Assembly: GCA_910587815.1 (NCBI GenBank)
Contig: CAJUNK010000002.1
Span: 62,001 to 126,000, forward strand
Direction: 5' to 3'
DNA from: Candidatus Gastranaerophilales bacterium
GTDB lineage: Bacteria; Cyanobacteriota; Vampirovibrionia; Gastranaerophilales; Gastranaerophilaceae
DNA: 64,000 nucleotides
Shown: positions 34,259 through 40,491 of the stretch, piece after piece
How positions within the stretch are numbered: position 1 is the first letter of the stretch
Layout of the letters: every line of letters begins with the position of its first letter
Notes under the pieces: model-generated
What the model was told of the DNA's origin: nothing
Seen by the model: the letters and a program-made list of their open reading frames with translations, nothing else
The model's database searches: none
Position numbers and translations under genes: made by a program

Positions 34259-35917
34259 ATGTCAACAAAAGAATTTTTTACAAATTCAGAGGAGCTTAAA
34301 AAGCTTTATTCAGCTGCAAAAGCCACTATTACGGCACCATTCTACGGAAATAATGTAGAACAGGTTAAATCTGTTGCTGAAGCTTATAAATTAGCATTAA
34401 ACAGCCCCGGCACAGTTGAATTAACAGGTATGCCTGTTTATCAGCCTGAAAAAATCGGCCTTCCACAAGGTGCAAACCAATTATTATTCAATGATGGTAC
34501 AGTTGTAGGCCGTTGTGCTGCTGCAAGAAGAATCGTTGGCGAACCAGGATGCGACCTTGGTTATTTACTTCCAATTATCCGTGAAGCAGTTTATGGAACA
34601 CGCGATAAATTGATGTATAGAACAGAAGTTGTTGTTGGTTTAGAAGAAGATTTTATGGTTAAAGCTCATCTTCTAATTCCTGAAGGTTTTGAAAATGTTA
34701 TGTATTCTTGGATGTTAAACTTCCAATACATTAATGAATGCTATTCAAATATGTATGAAAATTCTAGAGAAATTGCTGAAGGTGACCTATTCATATTCTC
34801 TGATCCTGATTGGACTCACCCTGATTTTCCATACGGTTTAACATTCTTTGACCCAACTCATAACTGTGCTGCAATACTTGGTATGAGATACTTTGGCGAA
34901 CATAAAAAAGGTACATTAACTCTTGCTTGGGGTGCTGCTGCAAGAAATGGTTACGCATCTTGCCATGGCGGCATGAAAAGATACAACCTTGAAAACAATA
35001 AATCATTCCAAGTAGCTGTATTTGGTTTGTCTGGTTCAGGAAAATCAACAATTACACATGCTAAACACAATAATAAATACGATATTACCGTTCTTCATGA
35101 CGATGCATTTATCATCAATGTTCATGATAAATATACAATTGCTCTAGAACCTGCTTACTTTGATAAAACAGCAGATTATCCTATGAACTGTGATGATAAC
35201 AAATACATTTTGACTCAGCAAAACGCAGGTGTTATCCAAGGTACTGATGGCAAATTATACTCAATCACAGAAGATATCAGAAACGGTAATGGCCGTGCTG
35301 TTAAATCTAAATTGTGGTCTCCAAACAGAGTAGATAGAATTGATGAGCCTATTAATGCTATTTTCTGGTTAATGAAAGACCCAACAATTCCTCCTGTATT
35401 AAAGCTTTCAGGCTCTTCTTTAGGTTCTGCAATGGGTGCAACCCTTGCTACAAAGCGTTCTTCTGCTGAAAGATTGGCAAAAGGCGTAGACCCAAATGCT
35501 TTAGTTGTTGAACCTTATGCAAACCCATTCAGAGTTTATCCACTTGAAATGGACTATACAAGATTTAAACAATTAATTGAAGATGGCGTTGATTGTTATA
35601 TCTTGAACACAGGCGAATTTATGGGCACAAAAGTTCAACCAAAACATACTCTTGGTGTTATTGAAGCAATTGTTGAAGGCACTGCTAAATTCCATAAATG
35701 GGAAGGTTTCTCAGATATCGAAATTATGGATGTTGAAGGCTTTGATACAAGCTTCAGTAATGCTGAATACAAAGACCAATTTGTAAAACGTATGCAAGAT
35801 AGAATTGACTTTGTAAAATCAAGAGAAACTGAAAAAGCAGGCTTGGATAAACTTCCGGCTGATGCGCTTGAAGCTCTTGAAAACGTTGTTAAACAAGCTG
35901 AAGTTGCTAGAGTGTAG
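34259..35917 (+). CDS. pckA: Phosphoenolpyruvate carboxykinase (ATP-type), divergent
   Basis: Interconverts oxaloacetate and PEP with a nucleotide; in fermenters it often runs toward oxaloacetate. The P-loop FGLSGSGKSTITHA (about 260-273) is the PEPCK kinase-1a loop with Ser for the usual Thr, and LHDDAF supplies the metal-binding acid. VELTGMPVYQPEKIGLPQGA is typical of the subfamily. The 552 residues are close to the ATP-PEPCK length, but the C-terminal half differs from the E. coli enzyme, so direction and nucleotide are inferred. Very strong AAAAGGAGA ribosome site. An 11-bp direct repeat starts at its last codons (see the insertion at 35917). Confidence 0.78.
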   Translation: MSTKEFFTNSEELKKLYSAAKATITAPFYGNNVEQVKSVAEAYKLALNSPGTVELTGMPVYQPEKIGLPQGANQLLFNDGTVVGRCAAARRIVGEPGCDLGYLLPIIREAVYGTRDKLMYRTEVVVGLEEDFMVKAHLLIPEGFENVMYSWMLNFQYINECYSNMYENSREIAEGDLFIFSDPDWTHPDFPYGLTFFDPTHNCAAILGMRYFGEHKKGTLTLAWGAAARNGYASCHGGMKRYNLENNKSFQVAVFGLSGSGKSTITHAKHNNKYDITVLHDDAFIINVHDKYTIALEPAYFDKTADYPMNCDDNKYILTQQNAGVIQGTDGKLYSITEDIRNGNGRAVKSKLWSPNRVDRIDEPINAIFWLMKDPTIPPVLKLSGSSLGSAMGATLATKRSSAERLAKGVDPNALVVEPYANPFRVYPLEMDYTRFKQLIEDGVDCYILNTGEFMGTKVQPKHTLGVIEAIVEGTAKFHKWEGFSDIEIMDVEGFDTSFSNAEYKDQFVKRMQDRIDFVKSRETEKAGLDKLPADALEALENVVKQAEVARV

Positions 35918-36014
35918 CAAAGCGAAACTATTGATAGGCAGGATAATCAAGCCAATTTACAACAGCGTAAGCGATAGTAAATTCGGCGCCGATACCCACA
36001 GGAGCGAAAGCTGC
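35917..36014. repeat. Small insertion flanked by 11-bp direct repeats
   Basis: GCTAGAGTGTA occurs at 35906-35916 (end of pckA) and again at 36015-36025. Between them lie 98 bases that contain ACCCACAGGAGC, a segment also found near both giant prepilin genes. The layout is that of a small mobile element with a target-site duplication at the pckA stop; it has no gene of its own. Confidence 0.6.
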
Positions 36015-36056
36015 GCTAGAGTGTAAACTTATTTAACAACACTTAATAAAACTTAT

Positions 36057-36083
36057 AAAACCCGTAATTAATTTTACGGGTTT
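36057..36083 (+). terminator. Terminator of pckA
   Basis: Stem AAAACCCGTAA/TTACGGGTTTT with a short loop and a T-run, 140 bp past the pckA stop because of the insertion between. Confidence 0.85.
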
Positions 36084-36120
36084 TTGTTTAACAACACTTT
36101 TATCTATACAATATTAATTC

Positions 36121-36345
36121 TTAATCCCCAAAATCAAAAAGCTCTTTTTCGCTGACATTAAGGATTTCTGCTATTTTGATAAGCAAACCTATTGTTGGAG
36201 TTTTTCTACCTATTTCAATATTCCCAATATGTTCTCTTGAAATACCAAGAATTTCAGCAAGGATGTTTTGGGATAAACCTTTGTTTTTCCTATGTGCGGC
36301 GATATTTCTGCCCAATTTGTAAATTTTTGTAGTCTTATTTGTCAC
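36121..36345 (-). CDS. XRE-family HTH regulator
   Basis: A 74-residue Cro/CI-type protein; the HTH is LSQNILAEILGISREHIGNI followed by EIGRKTPTIGLLIKIAEILN, the classic XRE pattern. It starts with GTG and has no clear ribosome site. It diverges from a second, frameshifted XRE gene and the spacer carries two palindromes, one overlapping its start, so self-repression is likely. Its targets are unknown. Confidence 0.85.
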   Translation of the reverse strand: MTNKTTKIYKLGRNIAAHRKNKGLSQNILAEILGISREHIGNIEIGRKTPTIGLLIKIAEILNVSEKELFDFGD

Positions 36346-36369
36346 AATATAATTTTTACACTATATTGT
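36344..36369. promoter_or_regulatory. Inverted repeat over the XRE start
   Basis: ACAATATA (36344-36351) and TATATTGT (36362-36369) are perfect 8-bp arms with a 10-base spacer, overlapping the start codon of the leftward XRE gene. Operator role inferred. Confidence 0.5.
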
Positions 36370-36379
36370 TAATAAGTAT

Positions 36380-36396
36380 GTAATCAAAAAGATTAC
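36380..36396. promoter_or_regulatory. Perfect inverted repeat before the frameshifted XRE
   Basis: GTAATC-AAAAA-GATTAC lies just upstream of the GGAGG ribosome site of the rightward gene and is a likely operator. Confidence 0.45.
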
Positions 36397-36411
36397 AATA
36401 TGGAGGAATTT

Positions 36412-36592
36412 ATGCACACAAAATGAACTTACAGAAATTGCAGAATTTATAAAAGAAACAAAAATAAAAAATAACCTCTCAATTAAGGAATTATCAATAA
36501 AAACAGGCCTTAGTATATACAAAATAAAAATAATGGAAAGCGGAAATTATGACTTTAATTTTAAAGATTTTAATAAATTAAAGAATGTTTAA
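36412..36592 (+). pseudogene. Frameshifted XRE-like gene
   Basis: A good ribosome site (GGAGG at 36402-36406) and an ATG at 36412 lead into the wrong frame: after four codons the frame stops. One base over, from 36425, 55 codons read NELTEIAEFIKETK, then LSIKELSIKTGLSIYKIKIM, an HTH-like sequence ending at 36592. So a single-base shift separates the start from the protein. It may be a pseudogene, a sequencing error in the CACACAAAA run or, less likely, a programmed shift. Confidence 0.65.
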
Positions 36593-36937
36593 ATATAGAT
36601 TTTATAATAATAAAACCCCTGTCATCCTGAACTTGTTTGACTACTTTTGCAGAAAACTTCTGTTTTCGTGCAAAATGTCTGGTTTCCCACAGGAACTTAT
36701 TAATGGGGTATCAAATCAAAGATTAGATAAAACACCGGTAAGATGCCGAAATAAATTCGGAATGACAGGTAGACTAAACTTCAAGCTTATACTTTGTTCC
36801 TGTGGGTGTTTCGTCTTTTGCTCATTTTGCTTTGCTTTAAAATTCGCAAGGCTCACATCCTACGTCGCCCATCAACAGTTCCAGCTCGCTGTTCATCACA
36901 GCTCGCTTGGGAACCCTGGCTCACGCTTTTAAAAAAA
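36593..36937. other. Repeat-filled region without a gene
   Basis: About 345 bases with no supportable gene. It holds the 79-bp repeat (36621-36699), a hairpin remnant GCCGAAATAAATTCGG (about 36744-36759), an inverted copy of the TTCCTGTGGGT core (about 36800), and GGGAACCCTGGCTCACGCTTT (about 36910), which also occurs beside the stop of giant gene 1 with one base different. Confidence 0.65.
36621..36699 (+). repeat. 79-bp dispersed repeat, copy A
   Basis: Begins GTCATCCTGAACTTG and ends CCCACAGGAACTTA. By eye it differs from the inverted copy at 39872-39950 at 7 of 79 positions. It has an internal hairpin (36645-36675: TTTTGC...GCAAAA with inner GAAAAC/GTTTTC). In copy B the inner arms are GAAATC/GATTTC, so one base pair has changed on both sides. 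Translated, it gives the same peptide that sits inside the leader of giant prepilin 2. Confidence 0.8.
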
Positions 36938-36968
36938 GGGCACCTAAAGGTTACTGAAAAAGGTACCC
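36938..36968 (-). terminator. Terminator of giant prepilin gene 2
   Basis: Arms GGGCACCT/AGGTACCC (one mismatch) with a 15-base loop starting AAAGGTTAC, followed by seven T on the minus strand. Its loop start and the ~35 bases to its right match the terminator of giant gene 1 at 8207 although the stem bases differ. Confidence 0.7.
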
Positions 36969-37136
36969 GAAAAGTTGTTCATCTAAAATCTTAGTGAGAG
37001 TCGAATTGTGGCGCGACGCGCCCAGTGAGACTGAACGAGCCTCTAGGATGTGAGGGCGTGCCAGCGGCGATGAGCCGGTGGACAGCCCGACACTGGACTA
37101 AATGTAAACCAAACCGAGACACCCACAGGAGCCGCA
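36969..37136 (-). other. 3' untranslated repeat-rich region of prepilin gene 2
   Basis: Contains the GGATGTGAG...GGTGGACAG block, GCCCGACACTGGACTAAATG and ACCCACAGGAGCC, each with a relative downstream of giant gene 1. ACCCACAGGAGCC lies a few bases from the stop codon. Confidence 0.5.
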
Positions 37137-40067
37137 TCACTCCCACCATTCAACAATTATCTTGCCATTTGAACCGCTGCCTCCTTTGTTTTGATTACGT
37201 GTAATATTCGTCTGTACTGATGAATCCACCTTTCCAAGGTCGCGAAGTGCTGCCCCGCCACCGCCTGCGCCGTATCCTATGTTTAAAGCACCCTCCCCAT
37301 CGCTATTATCACCAGATACACCACCAGCACCACCTGTACCATATTTTGCAAGGTCTGCACCTTTACCCCCGCTTGCATTTTCAGCGTTAAAGCCCTTAAT
37401 ACCTTTTTGACAACTGGATTTATTCAAAAAGCTTGTTGATTTATAATGGCAAATATTTGATATTGCACCACCCGCACCATTTGTAAATGCGCCCGTAACA
37501 AGGTTTACAGATGGGCTGCCCCCGCCATATCCACCGCCTGCTTTTATTTCACCAAAGGCACTATCTCCAAATACTGTATCACCGCCTTTTTGTGCGTTAA
37601 TAATAATATTATTCGCAACTGTAGCACCGCTGCCCCCTTTTCCAATTCTCAAGCGTATTTTTTGTCCGCCAATCACACTAACAGTGTACGTTAGGACATT
37701 TCCGCTTGCCCCGCCGCCCCCTGCACCTATATCTGCATTTTTATACACTGACGCAGCAGCATCCCAATACTTATTCCAAGAAATTCTTGCATAACCGCCA
37801 CTCCCATCGCCGCCTTTTGCAAAACCATAGCCCCCGCCACCGCCACAGCCGTGGCCTGTAGCGTTTTGACCTGCTGAATTTATTGATACACCACCCTTTG
37901 CTGCCACACATGTGCCTGTAAATGGCGTGGCTGTAGTACCTCCGTCTCCGCCCTTATCTGTTACAGTTAATGTACCTTCATAAGTATATCCTGTGTTCCT
38001 ATTCCCAGCAGTTTTGCCCGCTGTGATAATAAAATCTGGATACACAGTGCTTGTGCCCAAAGATGGATTATAAACCTGGCCTTCAGCCTGAACATGGCCT
38101 GAATTACAGCTTGTACCATTGCATTTACCGCTTGCATCACCTCTGCAAGCGCCACTTGAGCAGCTTGTAGGTGTGTTATGACTTGTTCTCAATAATATTG
38201 TGTTCCCTTTTTTCAAAAAACTTGAATTACCATTATTGCCGTCAGATGGCGCCGTGAAAGCAATTGCACCGGTTGAAGAATTAACACTTACGCTGCCAGC
38301 CGCGCCACCAGTGCCTCCGGCCCCTATTTCAAGTGTCAAAACATCATTTGGAGCGACATTTAGACGTTTCAACGGTACAATTGAGCCCCCTGCACCGCCT
38401 GCACCGCCATTTGCATAGTTATACCATTCTACCGCGACAAACCCAGGCGCCCCATCCCCGGTGTGGCTTGGCCCGGGGTCTGCATCTCCGCCCGTACAGG
38501 TGTTCCCGCCTCCGCCGCAACCGCCACTGCCATAACCTTTTCCGTGTCTGTTATCTGATGAATTTACAGAATAAACCCCGCCAGCACCAAACAAACTACC
38601 CCCGCCATTGCCGCCAAAAACACATTGCGACAAGAGATTCATACCGCAGCTTTGTTGACCAGCACCGTTTTGGCCGTTCGGAGAGACGCCAAAACCGCCT
38701 GTATGCCTTGGGTAGGTATAATTTGAATAAACACAGCTTTCAGAAGTAGCTTTTCCACCATCCCCACCGAATTCCCCTTTTGTGCACGCCGTATTAGTTG
38801 GCCCATGCACCCCGCCACCGCCTCCACCTGCGGTTAATAAATCTCCAAATTTTGATGCAGCACCGCCACATCCGGCAGAACCACCACATGCATGGCCTTT
38901 CCCGCCTGAACCTACACTTATATTATAAGAATAACCATTTGTAATTGTGACAGGCTGCCTTTTATAGGCCGCACCTCCTCCTCCGCCAGTCCCTATGTGT
39001 CCCCTGCCGCCACCGCCTCCACCGCCTGCCATTGTTACATATACTTTGCTGCCTGCAATGTATTTTGTCTCATTTGCACTTAATGTTGCACTTCCATGTG
39101 CGTATGAGGATTGATTTACGGCAATACTATCGCCTGAAACCTTGATATTTTTAATGTTTTCATTCACAATTGATGTTGGTACATAGCTTCTATTTAACGC
39201 ACCAGTGTGTGTCCAGGCAAAACCCTTGATTTCAGGGTCTATCCAACCGCCGCCTCCGCCGGCACCGCCTTCCATAAGTGTTGCTTCAATTTCATTCACC
39301 ATAACAGGAACAGTGAATTGGTGGGAGTTTGATACTGTTGTGTATTCTGTATAACCTGCCGTAGGAGCTGTGCCTCCACCTCCGCCTGCACCTATTACTG
39401 TTACTTTCATTATTCCGTTATAATCATTTGGCACAGTGAATTCTCCTTCACAATATTCACTGCCATCAGCATCTGTCTTTATTTCAGTACATTTAAAGTT
39501 GTTTTCAGGTGAATTAGAATTATAGTTTATTTCTATTTTTTTTACATTTGCACTTGGAGGGTTCATATTCCCGTCTACATGGATATTTTCTGTTATTCTT
39601 TTTGTCATAACAGGGGCAAGGGCTGCCATAAGCAATGATGCCACTAAAAGTGCCATAAGGAGTTCTACAAGGGAAAAAGCCATACTGTGTTTGAGACCCT
39701 GAAATGAATTCAGGGTGACAGATTTACTTTTTCTTGGAATGGAGGATATTTGTATAAAAGGACCGTTAAAGAGGCTTGTTGTGGGACTATGATTATTCTT
39801 CACAGAGGTCATAGACGGGACCGTGTCCTTGTTACAAATATCCGCAATGGAAAGAAAACCTAGAACGCCGGTAAGATCCTGTGGGAAACCAGACATTTTG
39901 CACGAAATCAATAGATTTCGGCAAAAGCAGTCAAACAAGTTCAGGATGACGGGTTTAGGTTCGGTATGGCAGAATTGAAAAGCGGTCTGCGCAGGAGATT
40001 TTGAAACAAGTTCAAAATGACATGACTTGCTCTTAAAATAGTGAAAAAATTTATCAAAAAATTTCAT
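37137..40067 (-). CDS. Giant glycine-rich type IV prepilin-like protein 2
   Basis: A 976-residue paralogue of the protein at 8472-11552. Prepilin cleavage is expected between Ala130 and Phe131 (MA/FSLVELLMALLVASLLMAAL, Glu at +5). The start is secure: ATG at 40067 with a perfect AAGGAGGT just upstream. Hence a 130-residue leader is translated, made of an original MKFFDKFFHYFKSK followed by peptides encoded by at least four repeat copies. After the helix come a linker with two Cys, GIMKVTVIGAGGGGG, then about 700 residues of Gly-rich blocks and beta-like stretches, and the shared end NGKIIVEWWE. Predicted minor pilin or surface fibre subunit. Whether prepilin peptidase accepts such a leader is unknown; an internal start at MAFSLVE is possible. 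Confidence 0.75.
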   Translation of the reverse strand: MKFFDKFFHYFKSKSCHFELVSKSPAQTAFQFCHTEPKPVILNLFDCFCRNLLISCKMSGFPQDLTGVLGFLSIADICNKDTVPSMTSVKNNHSPTTSLFNGPFIQISSIPRKSKSVTLNSFQGLKHSMAFSLVELLMALLVASLLMAALAPVMTKRITENIHVDGNMNPPSANVKKIEINYNSNSPENNFKCTEIKTDADGSEYCEGEFTVPNDYNGIMKVTVIGAGGGGGTAPTAGYTEYTTVSNSHQFTVPVMVNEIEATLMEGGAGGGGGWIDPEIKGFAWTHTGALNRSYVPTSIVNENIKNIKVSGDSIAVNQSSYAHGSATLSANETKYIAGSKVYVTMAGGGGGGGRGHIGTGGGGGAAYKRQPVTITNGYSYNISVGSGGKGHACGGSAGCGGAASKFGDLLTAGGGGGGVHGPTNTACTKGEFGGDGGKATSESCVYSNYTYPRHTGGFGVSPNGQNGAGQQSCGMNLLSQCVFGGNGGGSLFGAGGVYSVNSSDNRHGKGYGSGGCGGGGNTCTGGDADPGPSHTGDGAPGFVAVEWYNYANGGAGGAGGSIVPLKRLNVAPNDVLTLEIGAGGTGGAAGSVSVNSSTGAIAFTAPSDGNNGNSSFLKKGNTILLRTSHNTPTSCSSGACRGDASGKCNGTSCNSGHVQAEGQVYNPSLGTSTVYPDFIITAGKTAGNRNTGYTYEGTLTVTDKGGDGGTTATPFTGTCVAAKGGVSINSAGQNATGHGCGGGGGYGFAKGGDGSGGYARISWNKYWDAAASVYKNADIGAGGGGASGNVLTYTVSVIGGQKIRLRIGKGGSGATVANNIIINAQKGGDTVFGDSAFGEIKAGGGYGGGSPSVNLVTGAFTNGAGGAISNICHYKSTSFLNKSSCQKGIKGFNAENASGGKGADLAKYGTGGAGGVSGDNSDGEGALNIGYGAGGGGAALRDLGKVDSSVQTNITRNQNKGGSGSNGKIIVEWWE
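39693..39721 (-). repeat. Short palindromic repeat in the prepilin 2 leader
   Basis: GACCCTGAAATGAATTCAGGGTGAC, a hairpin of the same class as in 11340-11426; read on the minus strand it encodes VTLNSFQGLK right before the prepilin motif. Confidence 0.65.
39744..39843. repeat. MITE-like element inside the prepilin 2 leader
   Basis: A 100-bp stretch with imperfect terminal inverted repeats: GGATATTTGTATAAAAGGAC at 39744-39763 and GTCCTTGTTACAAATATCC at 39825-39843. AATGGA abuts the left end (39738-39743) and recurs two bases past the right end (39846-39851), like a target duplication. The distance between the two AATGGA copies is 108 bases, so the reading frame of the prepilin gene is kept. 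Confidence 0.6.
39872..39950 (-). repeat. 79-bp dispersed repeat, copy B (inside CDS)
   Basis: Inverted relative to copy A at 36621, so the two copies flank the giant gene. Hairpin at 39896-39926. On the minus strand it encodes VILNLFDCFCR and LLISCKMSGFPQDL within the prepilin leader. Confidence 0.8.
39993..40023 (-). repeat. Short palindromic repeat in the prepilin 2 leader
   Basis: GAGATTTTGAAACAAGTTC followed by AAAATGACATG; on the minus strand it encodes CHFELVSKSP. Same repeat class as 39693 and 11340. Confidence 0.6.
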
Positions 40068-40099
40068 ATTACCTCCTTGGGTGATTTAAAAATATAAAT

Positions 40100-40145
40100 A
40101 TCTTATTTATTATAATAAATAATTATTAATTATATTAAATAAGAT
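40100..40145. promoter_or_regulatory. Nested palindromes in the prepilin 2/HTH divergon
   Basis: A perfect 20-bp palindrome (TTATTTATTATAATAAATAA, 40103-40122) lies inside a wider inverted repeat ATCTTATTTA (40100-40109)/TAAATAAGAT (40136-40145). ATTATCAAA follows at 40144 and again at 40183, close to the HTH start. Likely binding sites for the adjacent HTH protein. Confidence 0.5.
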
Positions 40146-40189
40146 TATCAAAAATTAACAAATTGTCAATATATAAATACAATTATCAA

Positions 40190-40429
40190 ATGGAACAAAA
40201 AGAATGCCGCAGAATTTTAAAAATTTTAACCGTGCATGAAGGAACCTCCATTTCAAAGGTTCTAAAAAAACTTGAAGAATACAGAAACAAGGTGTACCCA
40301 AGAAATTCTTTTTCAACAAGATTAAAAAATGGCACGGTAAATTATGATGAAATGGCAGATATAGCAAAGCTTTTGGGGTATGAAATACAGTTTGTAAAAA
40401 AGGATTTTCCAAACATTATAATTAAATAA
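40190..40429 (+). CDS. Small HTH protein divergent to prepilin 2
   Basis: A 79-residue homologue of the protein at 11646-11921: SISKVLKKLEEYRNK, FSTRLKNGTVNYDEM and DIAKLLGYEIQFV line up with SITKLAEELNKNYGY, LSRKLNSDTVRWSEL and DIANLLGYSIKI. I chose the ATG at 40190; a TTG nine codons upstream is open but unsupported. No ribosome site is obvious. Position and palindromic spacer suggest it regulates the prepilin gene. It ends at a bidirectional terminator. Confidence 0.7.
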   Translation: MEQKECRRILKILTVHEGTSISKVLKKLEEYRNKVYPRNSFSTRLKNGTVNYDEMADIAKLLGYEIQFVKKDFPNIIIK

Positions 40430-40436
40430 TTAAGCA

Positions 40437-40472
40437 AAAAGGCCTCCTTTCAAAATGAAAAGAGGCCTTTTC
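40437..40472. terminator. Bidirectional terminator
   Basis: Stem AAAAGGCCTC/GAGGCCTTTT with T-runs on both strands, between the HTH gene and the leftward acyl-CoA synthetase gene. Confidence 0.85.
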
Positions 40473-40491
40473 AAGTCTATTCAAACTTTAA

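Noticed and set aside
36585..36932. 115-residue frame with cysteine-rich sequence
   Set aside because: Its first half is the translation of the 79-bp repeat and its rest is other repeat DNA; no ribosome site.
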